Source: JABMRP01 sp964444795 (GTDB lineage: Bacteria > Planctomycetota > Planctomycetia > Pirellulales > Thermoguttaceae). Taken from it: a stretch of DNA of 64,000 bases. The position numbers and the translations under genes are program-made. Shown here piece after piece: positions 26,580 to 35,665 of the stretch; the stretch's first letter is position 1; each line of letters begins with the position of its first letter. Under the pieces are notes generated by a model. It was not told the origin of the DNA, did no database searches, and saw only the letters and a program-made list of their open reading frames with translations. The stretch spans positions 49,440 through 113,439 of the forward strand of contig CAYUIQ010000003.1 in the NCBI GenBank assembly GCA_964444795.1. Reading direction: 5' to 3'.

Positions 26580-27452
26580 CTACGGAAACGCAGAAACGAC
26601 GAGCCGGGCGATCAAGTTCATCCGGCCGCTCGGGTTGGCGTTGAGTAGGTCAATCTGCCCGATCTCCAGCGGCACGGTCCACAGGTAAAGCGTGTGTTTC
26701 CGGCCGCTTTCCTTCGCCGTGACGGTGACGGTCCGGTCCGGCTTGATCGGGTGCATGGCAAAGGCGTGGGAGACGATCCGCGAGCCGGGTTTCATTTTCT
26801 CCAGTTGCGGGATCAGCCGCGTGTTGTACCCGGGCGTGAGATACAAAGTGACGACGGTAGCCTGGCGAAGATCGAGCGTGCGGAGGTCTCGTTGTTCGAT
26901 GGTTACGAGGTGCCCGACATTGTTGGTCGCGACGTTCTTCCTCGACTGCTCGACGCGAAGCGGGTCGATGTCGACCCCGATGGCCTTGCAGCCGTACTTC
27001 CTGGCCGCGGCGATCACGATCCGGCCGTCGCCGCAACCCAGGTCGTACACCACGTCGTCTTTGCCGACGGCGGCCAGTTGAAGCATTTTCTCCACGATGT
27101 CGTGGGGCGTGGGAATGTAGACGACGTCGGGCACCCGATGCGGCGGACGCTCGGGTGCCACTGGCATCTTGCCAGTGCTTCTTCTTCCGTCGCTTGCACT
27201 TAGAAGCGACCGAGACATATTGTGCGAGTCGGTCGTCTTGAAGCGACAGTATGCTCCACGGTTCCCAAAGAGGTCAGTGTACCCTACATCGGCTTCCTGG
27301 GGGGCGGAGTCGATTGCCGCTTGAACGTGGTTTGGTTGTGCAAGATGCAAGCTACGGGTCAAGAAGGCACTGGCAAGATGCCAGTGGCACCCGAGCGCCG
27401 TGGCAGCGGAAAGGAAGATCGCGGTGATCGCCGCTGAGTGTATTGCCGACAC
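26580..27452 (-). CDS. exported SAM-dependent methyltransferase carrying an in-frame repeat insertion
   Basis: 290 residues from GTG 27452, which has a GGAGGGAG site 3-5 bases upstream and begins a signal-peptide-like stretch (SAIHSAAITAIFLSAATALG). Residues about 20-101 are encoded by the repeat element at 27149-27396 read through in frame. The catalytic part then starts at RVPDVVYIPTPHDIVEKML, with motif I VVYDLGCGDGRIVIAA, GVDIDPLRVEQSRKN and VTLYLTPGYN, a normal class I methyltransferase of roughly 190 residues. Without the element the signal peptide would join the enzyme directly. Whether the enlarged protein works, or translation restarts inside, cannot be told from sequence. Substrate unknown. 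Confidence 0.75.
   Translation of the reverse strand: MSAIHSAAITAIFLSAATALGCHWHLASAFLTRSLHLAQPNHVQAAIDSAPQEADVGYTDLFGNRGAYCRFKTTDSHNMSRSLLSASDGRRSTGKMPVAPERPPHRVPDVVYIPTPHDIVEKMLQLAAVGKDDVVYDLGCGDGRIVIAAARKYGCKAIGVDIDPLRVEQSRKNVATNNVGHLVTIEQRDLRTLDLRQATVVTLYLTPGYNTRLIPQLEKMKPGSRIVSHAFAMHPIKPDRTVTVTAKESGRKHTLYLWTVPLEIGQIDLLNANPSGRMNLIARLVVSAFP
27149..27396. repeat. nested-palindrome repeat element, copy 2 (248 bp, inside a gene)
   Basis: Terminal inverted repeats of about 30 bp, practically perfect: GCTCGGGTGCCACTGGCATC... at the left and ...GATGCCAGTGGCACCCGAGC at the right. Each end forms a CACTGGC/GCCAGTG hairpin. The interior, read on the minus strand, aligns with copies 1 and 3 (TAGCTTGCA, AATCGACTCC, GGGAACCGTGGAGCA, TCTCGGTCGCTTC). 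It lies inside the methyltransferase reading frame between signal peptide and catalytic domain. Confidence 0.8.
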
Positions 27453-27522
27453 GGACTCCCTCCGGTAGATTAACGGGCGGTTGTCCCGCCAGCGTGGTTC
27501 CCTCGCTACGGAGAAGGTTCTC

Positions 27523-28248
27523 ATGGTAGAAGCGCCCCCTAGCCTTATGCGGCGATTGTACCATCTCGGGCTCTGGCTTGTGGCGATTTTCGTCGTGTGG
27601 GTCTTCGTGGAGGGCGTGTTGAGCGTGCGAGTAGCGGCCCGGCGAACTCAGCGAGCAAACTCTCTCAAGCAGATCGGACTGGCACTCCACGATTTTGAGG
27701 TGGCGCAATGGCATCTCCCGGCGGCCGTTCGCACCGACGAGGAGGGACGGCCGCTGTGTAGCTGGCGGTTCCAGATCGTTCCCTATCTGGAGGCGACCAT
27801 GGTGGGGATCGACTACGGCGAGGCATGGGACGATCCGGCCAACCGGGAACTGTTCTCCCGGCCGTGTCCGGTCTTCTGCTATTCGACCGACCGAGACACT
27901 CCCGAGAACATGTACACCAACGTCGTGGCCGTCACGGGCCCCGGAACGGCCTTCGATGGCGACCGGCAGTACCGGCTCTCGGAGATTCCGCATGACACGA
28001 TCTTGGTCGTCGAAATCGCGAACTCCGGCACGCACTGGATGGCACCGGGCGACCTCTCGATCGACGACGTGCCCGAATCCCTCGTCGAGGGACTAGATGG
28101 CTACGGCCTCCAGGTGCTGTTTGCCGATGGAACGGTCTGGTTTCTCAATGCCGACGTACCGCTGGTAGATCTCCGGCGATTCTTCACCATCGATGGTGCC
28201 AAGGAGTACGACCGTGAAGAAGTCTTGGGACCGTACCGCGAGTCCTAA
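27523..28248 (+). CDS. DUF1559-like membrane-anchored protein
   Basis: 241 residues. A single N-terminal membrane helix (about 10-30, LGLWLVAIFVVWVFVEGVL) is followed by RANSLKQIGLALHDFEVAQWHLPAA, the signature just after the helix in planctomycete DUF1559 (pilin-like) proteins. The usual FTLVELLV prepilin sequence is absent, so this is a variant with a plain signal anchor. The C-terminus VLFADGTVWFLNADVP matches the family's closing G/DGS-x-x-F motif. GGAGAAGG precedes the ATG at 27523. Role unknown; it lies divergent from the methyltransferase gene. Confidence 0.75.
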   Translation: MVEAPPSLMRRLYHLGLWLVAIFVVWVFVEGVLSVRVAARRTQRANSLKQIGLALHDFEVAQWHLPAAVRTDEEGRPLCSWRFQIVPYLEATMVGIDYGEAWDDPANRELFSRPCPVFCYSTDRDTPENMYTNVVAVTGPGTAFDGDRQYRLSEIPHDTILVVEIANSGTHWMAPGDLSIDDVPESLVEGLDGYGLQVLFADGTVWFLNADVPLVDLRRFFTIDGAKEYDREEVLGPYRES

Positions 28249-28329
28249 TTGGACAGTAGGACGCAATACCTTGTGGGGATGAGACCTTTATCCGAAAATC
28301 CGAAAGCCCCAGAAAGAAGGAGCCCCGCG

Positions 28330-29715
28330 ATGACCTCGCGCATGACTCGTCGAAAATGGCTTCGCGACAGTGCGGCCCTTTCGGCAGGCGGTTGGATGCT
28401 GCTGGCGGACAGCCGTTCGGCGGCCGGCTACCAGGCAAACGAGAAGCTGAACGTCGCCCTGGTGGGGGTCGGCAAACGGGGACGATACCACCGGGGCGCC
28501 ATTCCCCGAATGGGGCAGAATCTGGCGGCCGTTTGCGATGTACACCGAACCCGCGCCGCGGAGTCCTCGGGCAACTCGCCGGGGGTGCCCGTGTATCAGG
28601 ACTTCCGCGAGATGCTCGACGAGCGCGACAAGCAGATCGACGCGGTGGTTGTCGCCACGCCCGATCATACCCACGCGGCAGTGGCCGCGGCGGCCATGAA
28701 GCGCGGCAAACACGTCTACGTGGAAAAGCCCATGGCCCACGACGTCGGCGAAGCCCGGGCGTTGCGGCAACTCGCCAGGCAGCACGGCGTGGCCACGCAG
28801 ATGGGCAACCAGGGGATGGCCACCGATTCGTTCCGGCGCACGTTGGAGTTGATCCAGGAGGGGGCCGTCGGCGAGATTCGCGAAGTCCACGTCTGGTACG
28901 TGTTCGGCGGTTCGGGTCCGCGCCGGCGGCCCACGGACGACATCCCCGTGCCGGAGGGTTTCGATTGGAATCTCTGGCTGGGTCCCGCGCCGATGCGGCC
29001 GTACCATCCGAGCTACGTCACCGGCTGGGGTGGCTGGCGCGAGTACGGCACCGGCATGCTCGGCGGCGGCGGAGCGCACTCGATCAACATGGCCTTCTTG
29101 GCACTCGACTTGGGCGCGTTGTGGCAAGGGGCCGCTGACGCGAAGAAGCACATCCGCGTCGAGGCGGAGATTCCCGAGCCGTGCCCGGAGAACTACCCCC
29201 GCTGGCAAACCGTCCGCTTCGATATCCCAGCGCGTGGAAAACTTCCGCCGGCGCGCATCCACTGGTACAACGGCTCCGAGCCGCAACTCCACCAGTTGGG
29301 CATCTGGCAACGTTTGGAGAAGATCGCCGGCCGGTCGTTGGAGTGGGAAGAGAGTTGGACTCCCCGCTCCGGTTCGTTGTTGGTGGGCAGCCGAGGCGTC
29401 GTGCATACCAACGCCCATAATTCGATGTGCGCGCTGCTGCCGGAGAAGGATTTCCCGAATACCGATGGCCCGCCTCAAAAACTGCCCCGTTCGGGCAGCC
29501 ACGAGCGCGAGTGGCTTGCGGCCTGTCGCGGCGGGCCGGCGGCGATCTCCCATTTCGATCACTCCGGCCCGGCGGTCGAGATGCTGCTGTTGGGCAACGT
29601 CGCCACATGGAGGGGCCAACCGCTGGAGTTCGACCCGATCGGCGGCAAGATCGTTGGCGACGACGAGGCCGACGGGGCGCTTCGGCCGCCTCGCCGAGAG
29701 GGTTGGTCGCTGTAA
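28330..29715 (+). CDS. Tat-exported Gfo/Idh/MocA oxidoreductase
   Basis: 461 residues. A twin-arginine-like leader (TRRKWLRDSAALSAGGWMLL) precedes the Rossmann motif NVALVGVGKRGRYHRG. VYVEKPMAHDVGEA carries the conserved EKP lysine. The C-terminal domain has the planctomycete family features GFDWNLWLGPAP and GMLGGGGAHSINM. Tat export implies a folded, cofactor-loaded enzyme in the periplasm. The substrate is presumably a sugar derivative. AAGGAG lies 8 bases before the ATG. Upstream is the DUF1559 gene (81-base gap), downstream paralogue C (93-base gap). Confidence 0.88.
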   Translation: MTSRMTRRKWLRDSAALSAGGWMLLADSRSAAGYQANEKLNVALVGVGKRGRYHRGAIPRMGQNLAAVCDVHRTRAAESSGNSPGVPVYQDFREMLDERDKQIDAVVVATPDHTHAAVAAAAMKRGKHVYVEKPMAHDVGEARALRQLARQHGVATQMGNQGMATDSFRRTLELIQEGAVGEIREVHVWYVFGGSGPRRRPTDDIPVPEGFDWNLWLGPAPMRPYHPSYVTGWGGWREYGTGMLGGGGAHSINMAFLALDLGALWQGAADAKKHIRVEAEIPEPCPENYPRWQTVRFDIPARGKLPPARIHWYNGSEPQLHQLGIWQRLEKIAGRSLEWEESWTPRSGSLLVGSRGVVHTNAHNSMCALLPEKDFPNTDGPPQKLPRSGSHEREWLAACRGGPAAISHFDHSGPAVEMLLLGNVATWRGQPLEFDPIGGKIVGDDEADGALRPPRREGWSL

Positions 29716-29808
29716 GGCCTCCGACGCATCGAGTTCCCCCGGCGACGATCTGTGTTATACTCTCGTGAAGATGCTCGATGCGTGTGCCCATCCCATCCGG
29801 AGACTTCC

Positions 29809-32800
29809 ATGAACCGTCCATATCCTCGTACCCGTGGAATCTTTCTCGCGGCAAGTTCCCTGGCCGCTCTTGCCCTTCTCGGCATTTGTCACTCGGCCGG
29901 AGCATCGCCGCCGGTCGACGATACTCAGGTCCAAGGCGGACTGGCCGTCTGGGTCGGGGGCGATCTGGAACCGGCCGAATGGGCGCGAGAACTCTTCGAC
30001 CTGCACAAGACAAAGGGTTTCCTCGTGCTCGCCTTGCATGGCGATACGCAGGTCGTCGACCAGACGCGGACCGAGTTGGCCAAGCTGGGCACGGATGGCC
30101 AGGTTTCGGTCGATACGCTAAGCCCCCATACCCGCGGATCGCTACCCTTGATTGATGATTCGGTCAATCTGCTCGTGGTCTCGGCCGGGTGTAAGGTGTC
30201 GCAAGAAGGCGTGCTTCGCGTGTTGACGCCGCTGGGCGTGGCGCTGGTTGAAGACAGCGGCGGGTGGCGCCAAATCGCGAAACCCTGGCCGAAGGATATC
30301 GACCAATGGACGCATTACATGCACGACGCCTCGAACAACGCCGTGGCCCATGACGATCGCATCGGTCCGCCGCGCCATTTGCAGTGGCAGTGCGGTCCCC
30401 AGTGGAGCCGGCATCACGACCACATGGCCAGCGTCTCGGCCATGGTCTCCGCCCGGGGGCGGACGTTTTATATTCTCGACGAAGGCTCGCGTGTTTCGCC
30501 CCAGTTACCCGCCCGTTGGAAGCTGGTCGCCCGGGATGCGTTCAACGGCGTGTTGCTCTGGAAACGGCCGATCAAGCGGTGGCACAACCATCTCTGGCCA
30601 TTAAAAAGCGGCCCGGCCAATCTGCCCCGCCGGCTCGTGGCCGAGGGAGAGGTGGTCTATGTGACTCTGGGCATCGACGCACCGGTCGTGGCGCTGGACG
30701 CGGCCTCGGGCAACACGCTGCGCGAATACGAAAACACGGCCGGCGCCGAGGAGATCGTGCTCATCGACGGCACCCTGCTGGTGCTGGTCAACCGGACGCC
30801 GGTGGATCTCGATGCCGATCTGGCCGGCGATCCGGAAGAGGGCAGGTCGCGCGACCATCGAACCACCTATTCGCCGGCGATGGGCCGCATTTGGGCCGGT
30901 GTGCGCTCGCGCCGCTGGACTCACGGCGACCGGGTGGTTCATGCGTTGGATGCCGCAACCGGAAAGCCGCTCTGGCAACAGGCCAGCCGCGTCATTCCGC
31001 TTACCCTGGCCGCCGATGCGGATCACGTTTACTACCACGACGGCGAGAAGATCGTCGCGGTGGATCTGGCTACCGGCCGACAGCAATGGGCGACCGAGCC
31101 GGTTCCCGTTTGGCAAGGCTTGGAGAATCGCGGGCTGCAATCGTGGTTTGCCCCGACGCTGGTCGCCACCGACGGCCAGGTGATATTGGCCGGCGGCGAG
31201 AAGATCCACATGTCGTACGTCGGCTGGGCAACCAAGGACATCGGCCAGGACACGATGACCGCCTTCTCCGCCACCTCGGGCAAGAAACTCTGGACGGCCG
31301 AACATCCCTTTAGCGGCTACAACTCGCCCGAGGATCTGTTTGTGGCCGACGGCAAAGTCTGGACCGGCAACACGGCCCAGGGCAATGCCAGCGGAATCTA
31401 CACCGGCCGCGATCTGCGCACCGGGGAGATGAAAAGCGAGTTCCCACCGACGGTCAAAACATTCTGGTTCCATCATCGCTGTTACCGGGCCAAGGCGACG
31501 GACAAATACATCCTCTCCTCGCGAACGGGCATCGAACTGATCGACCTGGAGACGGGCCAGTGGACCACTAACCATTGGGTCCGCGGCGGTTGCCTCTACG
31601 GAATCATGCCCTGCAACGGCCTGATCTACTCGCCCCCCAGCCCGTGTGCCTGTTATCCGGAAGCCTTGCTCCACGGCTTCACCGCCCTGGCCGCGTCTTC
31701 TCCCTCGCGCGCCATCCCCAAGGAGATCTCCGCCGAACAGCGCCTCGAACAAGGCCCGGCCCATGATTCGCCGATTTCCGCTTCCCGCTCTCCGCTTTCT
31801 CCTGGCTGGCCAACTTATCGACACGACGTGGCACGAAGCGGGGCCGCGCCCTCAACCATTTCTCCCAAGCTCCGGGCCGACTGGGAAATCAAGCTCGGCG
31901 GACGGCTCACGCAACCGATCGCCGCCGGCGGGCATCTGTTCGTCGCCGATATCGACCGGCACACGGTCCACGCGATCGACGCCGGCTCGGGTGAGAAGCT
32001 GTGGAGCTACGTCGCCGGCGGGCGGATCGATTCGCCGCCGACTTACGATCGGGGCCGACTGCTCTTCGGTGCGGCCAACGGCTACGTCTATTGCCTGCGA
32101 GCGACCGACGGCGCGCTGGTTTGGCGATTTCGCGCCGCCCCGGTCGATCGCCGCATGGTCGCCTTCGAGCAGGTCGAATCGGTCTGGCCTGTCCACGGGT
32201 CGGTGCTCGTGCAAGACGGCATTGCTTCGTTTGTCGCTGGCCGGTCGATGTACCTCGACGGCGGGTTGCGACTCTGCCGGTTGGACGTCGAAACGGGGCG
32301 CCTGCTCGGCGAGAAGATCTTCGACGGCCGCGATCCCGAGACGGGCCAGGACATGCAAACCCACGTCAAAGGGCTGACGATGCCCGTGGCGCTGCCCGAT
32401 ATCCTCTCCAGCGATGGAGAGCATCTCTTCATGCGGTCGCAGACGATGGATCTCCAGGGTAACCGCCTGGGGATCGGCAAAGGGGGCATCGACCATCTCT
32501 TCGCCGCATACGGGTTTACCGACGATTCGTGGTTCCATCGCACCTACTGGCTGCTGGGCAACCGGTTCCAAGGCGGAGTCGGCGGTTTTGGCAACGGCAA
32601 GATCAAACCGGCCGGCCGTATTCTGGCCACAGGCGACACGACCGTCTTCGGCTACGGGCGCAAACCGGCGTACTATCGGTGGAGTTCGGTCGTCGACTAT
32701 CAACTGTTCGCCGCCGCACGACCCGGTGGTGTCAGCGCCGTGTCAGGCGACACCGGCGGGACGGCATCCGCCATTTACTTCGACAACAAGCCGAGCCTCG

Positions 32801-33798
32801 ATCCGACGGCCAAGCCGCTGACGATCGCCGCGTGGGTCAAGACCGACCAAGAGGACGGCACGATCCTCGTCCGCGGCGCCTCGCAGAACGGTTTCGCCCT
32901 GATCCTCACCGGCGGGAAACCGCGAATGCTCGTGCGGGTCAAGGGCGCGAACAGCGAGGCGATTGCCGACCAACCGATCGGCGGCGACTGGACGCACGTG
33001 GCCGGCGTGCTGCACGCCGACGGGCGGATGATCGTTTACGTCGACGGCGAGTTGGCCGGAGAAACGAAGGACGTTTCCTTGCTGCCCGCCGAGCCGATGA
33101 TTCCCATGAAAGTCGGCTACGACGACATCAACCAGCTTCTGCCCAAGCCGCTGGTGCCCTTTGCAGGTGCGATGGACGAGCTGATGCTCTTCCACCGGGC
33201 ACTCTCGGCCGAGGAAATCGGGCGCCTGGCGCAAGCCGACGCGCAACTCACCGAGGAAGACCGGCAGGGGCAAGTCCTTCATTTGACTTTCGCCGACGGC
33301 AAGCCGCGCGACCGGTCGGGATGCAACCATCACGGCCGGGCGAGTCTACCGAAGGTCGAGACGATCGACGGTCCCGCCGGCGAAGCCTTGGTATTTACGC
33401 AGCCGAAGAAGATCGTCGCCCCCAACCGCAGCGCGCCGAAATCGGGCGTACACTACCTTTGGGCTCGCGACATTCCGCTATCGGTTCGCGCCATGGCCCT
33501 GGCCGGCAACACGCTGTTGATCGCCGGGCCCGTTGATTCGATCGACGAGGACGCCGCCTTCCAGAGCTTTTTGGAAGAAGCCACCCAAAAGCAACTCGCC
33601 GCCTGGGACGCCGCCATCAAAGGCCAAAGCGGTGCGACGTTCCAAGCCGTCGACGCCACCACCGGCGAAACCCTGGCCCAGTACCGTCTCGATTCGCCTC
33701 CCGTGTTCGACGGCCTCATCGTCGCCGACAGCCAAGTCTTCATCGCCACCATGGACGGGCGCATCCTCGCATTTGCTGAAGAAGCCGAGGGGAAGTAG
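29809..33798 (+). CDS. giant secreted propeller protein with degenerate methyltransferase domain and LamG (paralogue C)
   Basis: 1329 residues. Signal peptide about 1-31. The N-terminal domain aligns with paralogues A, B and D, but motif I is lost: VQGGLAVWVGGDLEPAEWA replaces the HLGCGDG pattern, while PLIDDSVNLLVVSAG and GVALVEDSGGW are kept. So SAM binding is unlikely and the domain is probably structural. Linker DQWTHYMHDASNN, propeller halves from GPPRHLQWQCG and WPTYRHDVARSGA, and the HHRCYRAKATD / WVRGGCLYG / PCACY signature are conserved. LamG insert about 985-1180, then a closing propeller segment. The linker near 31773-31800 carries degenerate heptamer-like DNA. TATACT at 29756-29761 is a possible -10 box. 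Confidence 0.8.
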   Translation: MNRPYPRTRGIFLAASSLAALALLGICHSAGASPPVDDTQVQGGLAVWVGGDLEPAEWARELFDLHKTKGFLVLALHGDTQVVDQTRTELAKLGTDGQVSVDTLSPHTRGSLPLIDDSVNLLVVSAGCKVSQEGVLRVLTPLGVALVEDSGGWRQIAKPWPKDIDQWTHYMHDASNNAVAHDDRIGPPRHLQWQCGPQWSRHHDHMASVSAMVSARGRTFYILDEGSRVSPQLPARWKLVARDAFNGVLLWKRPIKRWHNHLWPLKSGPANLPRRLVAEGEVVYVTLGIDAPVVALDAASGNTLREYENTAGAEEIVLIDGTLLVLVNRTPVDLDADLAGDPEEGRSRDHRTTYSPAMGRIWAGVRSRRWTHGDRVVHALDAATGKPLWQQASRVIPLTLAADADHVYYHDGEKIVAVDLATGRQQWATEPVPVWQGLENRGLQSWFAPTLVATDGQVILAGGEKIHMSYVGWATKDIGQDTMTAFSATSGKKLWTAEHPFSGYNSPEDLFVADGKVWTGNTAQGNASGIYTGRDLRTGEMKSEFPPTVKTFWFHHRCYRAKATDKYILSSRTGIELIDLETGQWTTNHWVRGGCLYGIMPCNGLIYSPPSPCACYPEALLHGFTALAASSPSRAIPKEISAEQRLEQGPAHDSPISASRSPLSPGWPTYRHDVARSGAAPSTISPKLRADWEIKLGGRLTQPIAAGGHLFVADIDRHTVHAIDAGSGEKLWSYVAGGRIDSPPTYDRGRLLFGAANGYVYCLRATDGALVWRFRAAPVDRRMVAFEQVESVWPVHGSVLVQDGIASFVAGRSMYLDGGLRLCRLDVETGRLLGEKIFDGRDPETGQDMQTHVKGLTMPVALPDILSSDGEHLFMRSQTMDLQGNRLGIGKGGIDHLFAAYGFTDDSWFHRTYWLLGNRFQGGVGGFGNGKIKPAGRILATGDTTVFGYGRKPAYYRWSSVVDYQLFAAARPGGVSAVSGDTGGTASAIYFDNKPSLDPTAKPLTIAAWVKTDQEDGTILVRGASQNGFALILTGGKPRMLVRVKGANSEAIADQPIGGDWTHVAGVLHADGRMIVYVDGELAGETKDVSLLPAEPMIPMKVGYDDINQLLPKPLVPFAGAMDELMLFHRALSAEEIGRLAQADAQLTEEDRQGQVLHLTFADGKPRDRSGCNHHGRASLPKVETIDGPAGEALVFTQPKKIVAPNRSAPKSGVHYLWARDIPLSVRAMALAGNTLLIAGPVDSIDEDAAFQSFLEEATQKQLAAWDAAIKGQSGATFQAVDATTGETLAQYRLDSPPVFDGLIVADSQVFIATMDGRILAFAEEAEGK

Positions 33799-33859
33799 AT
33801 TGGGGCAATCACCAATGCCCTCCAGGGCGAGGGGAGTGTCGCGCTCGCCGGGGCCAGGG

Positions 33860-33990
33860 CGTTGAACCCATGCAGTAGCGATACAATGTAGCATCCACAC
33901 GGATGAGGCGGCTGGAACCTCATAGCTCCAGAGGATCTTGCCGTTGAACGCATCGCGCGGCGGTATTTGCAGCGACTGCCCGGGCGGCAA
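33860..33990 (-). pseudogene. possible relic of a propeller-family gene
   Basis: The minus strand reads LPPGQSLQIPPRDAFNGKILWSYEVP in one frame. RDAFNGKILW matches the RDAFNGVLLW-type strand found once in each of the four giant propeller proteins. No further homology follows, so this would be a short antisense remnant in the 320-base gap between paralogue C and the O-methyltransferase gene. The match is only about 10 residues. The rest of the gap shows nothing recognisable. Confidence 0.3.
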
Positions 33991-34118
33991 ACGTGGGGCA
34001 CCCGCGGAAAACGGCCGTGAATGGCCACCGCGGGCTCGGGTTGATACACTTTGAGAGAGCCGTCGAAGCGGCTGTTGGCAGGGTCTGTCACTTTTCCTAC
34101 CCGTTGAGGAGTCATCCA

Positions 34119-34808
34119 ATGAAACTTGTCGCACTGACCGTTATCGGCCTGATGATGTTGGCCATGATCGTGAGCACTGCCCTGGCACAGCCGCCGAGCG
34201 GCCGTTCCACGGGCGTCGATGCTGCCGCGTTCAACGCCCCGACGCTGCCCCAGAACGACATGGAGAAGAAGGTCCTGGCCGCCATGGAGGAGATGCGCAG
34301 AGGTCCGCGTTACCGGAACATTTCAACGGCCGACGGACGCCTGTTGCGGTTGCTCACCGAAACGACCGGCGCGAAACGAGTCGTCGAGATCGGCACGTCG
34401 ACCGGCGAGTCGGCCGTCTGGTTCGCGCTGGCACTGCGATCGACGGAAGGCCACCTCTTCACACACGAAATCGACCCCGGGCGGGCCAAGATTGCGGCGG
34501 AGAACTTCAAAAAGGCCGGCGTGGAGGATCTGATCACGATCGTCCTCGGCGACGCCCACGAGACGGTCAAGCAGTACGAGGAGCCGATCGATATCCTCTT
34601 CCTCGACGCCGACAAGGAAGGCTACATCGATTACCTCGACAAGCTGGTCCCGCTGATACGTCCCGGCGGATTGATCATCGCCCACAACATGAGCACGCGG
34701 ATGGCCGACCCGAAGTATGTGGAAGCGATCACGAAGAACCCGAAGTTCGAGAGCCTGTTTCTGCTACGGCAAGGTGCCGGAGTCGGCGTCACGTTGAAGA
34801 AGCGGTAG
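34119..34808 (+). CDS. exported O-methyltransferase (class I SAM)
   Basis: 229 residues. Signal peptide (MKLVALTVIGLMMLAMIVST, cleavage near ALAQ). The catalytic domain is of O-methyltransferase family 3 type: RVVEIGTSTGESAVWFALAL (motif I), THEIDPGRAKIAAENFKKAG, IDILFLDADKEGYIDYL (metal/acidic motif) and GGLIIAHNM. Such enzymes methylate catechol-like hydroxyls in the cytoplasm; an export signal is unusual since SAM is cytoplasmic. GAGGAG lies 7-8 bases before the ATG, supporting this start and hence the signal peptide. Confidence 0.82.
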   Translation: MKLVALTVIGLMMLAMIVSTALAQPPSGRSTGVDAAAFNAPTLPQNDMEKKVLAAMEEMRRGPRYRNISTADGRLLRLLTETTGAKRVVEIGTSTGESAVWFALALRSTEGHLFTHEIDPGRAKIAAENFKKAGVEDLITIVLGDAHETVKQYEEPIDILFLDADKEGYIDYLDKLVPLIRPGGLIIAHNMSTRMADPKYVEAITKNPKFESLFLLRQGAGVGVTLKKR

Positions 34809-34867
34809 AGAGCATGGGGGACTCGCGCTCGGGAGACCATGACACAGCGCCGGGAGAGGGGACCTCG

Positions 34868-35515
34868 CTACTCAACCAGCCCCACGGCGCGAATCGGCGA
34901 GCCGTCGCGGCCTTCGATGTTCAGGGGAAAGCCGATGAACGTGAATTGCTCGGGAAGCTCTTCCAGGCGGGTGAGTCCTTCGACGATCACCATTTCCGCG
35001 CCCTTGCCCAGCAGCGTCTGATGGCACTCCTGCCAATCGCTGCTGGGGGTCCCCGTGTCCATGCCGAGCAAGCCGATCCGCCGCCCGGCGATCCATCGGG
35101 CCGCCGCGACGGTAAGCGACGGGAAGTCGGTGAAATACTCGGGCGTATCGTACGTCCGGTCCCACCCGGTTCGGTAGATGACCTTGGCGCCCGGCTGAAA
35201 CTTCGCTTCGTGCGCCGCGAACATGTCGATCGTGATCGGCGTCCTGGGCTCCAGGCACGTTCCCGGGGCCAAATCGATCAGCGTCGCCGGGCCGAAAAAA
35301 CGATCCAGCGAAACACGGTCCAGGGTCTTGCCGTCGTCGAAGAAATGGAACGGTACGTCCAGGTGCGTGCCCTGGTGTGTCGACAGGCTGACCTTGGCGA
35401 TGTTGAAGCCCAGTGTGGCCAGCGTGCCGTGCGTTTCCACGCGAATGCCCGGGTCGCCGGGAAAGCAAAGCTGGCCGTCCCGCAACGGATGAGATAGATC
35501 GATCAGCCTGGACAT
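34868..35515 (-). CDS. cyclase-family metal hydrolase (kynurenine-formamidase-like)
   Basis: 215 residues. MSRLIDLSHPLRDGQLCFPGDP is the typical opening and STHQGTHLDVPFHFF contains the HxGTHxDxPxH metal-binding motif; GLLGMDTGTPSSDW is the conserved late loop. Members hydrolyse N-formylkynurenine, isatin or related amides and lactones. Here the substrate is unknown and nothing nearby belongs to tryptophan metabolism. No signal peptide. The start at 35515 is the family N-terminus; the frame upstream runs into a repeat. Confidence 0.85.
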   Translation of the reverse strand: MSRLIDLSHPLRDGQLCFPGDPGIRVETHGTLATLGFNIAKVSLSTHQGTHLDVPFHFFDDGKTLDRVSLDRFFGPATLIDLAPGTCLEPRTPITIDMFAAHEAKFQPGAKVIYRTGWDRTYDTPEYFTDFPSLTVAAARWIAGRRIGLLGMDTGTPSSDWQECHQTLLGKGAEMVIVEGLTRLEELPEQFTFIGFPLNIEGRDGSPIRAVGLVE

Positions 35516-35553
35516 CGCTGGACGTTCCTTTTCTGTCAGTCCTTTGAGGATGT

Positions 35554-35645
35554 TGTGTGCCACTGCTTGCTTGCAGGCAGTGCGTGTTTGTCGCGTTTTG
35601 AGTTCAACTCCGCAGCACTGCTTGCAAGCAAGCAGTGGCACACAA
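35554..35645. repeat. short palindromic element (92 bp), copy 1
   Basis: TTGTGTGCCACTGCTTGCTT and its complement at the other end, each half itself a CACTGCTTGC/GCAAGCAGTG hairpin. A nearly identical element lies at 40022-40112. The outer GTGCCACTG is shared with the 250-bp elements. It sits between two minus-strand genes. Confidence 0.75.
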
Positions 35646-35665
35646 TTCCGTTCATGGCGCCCTTT

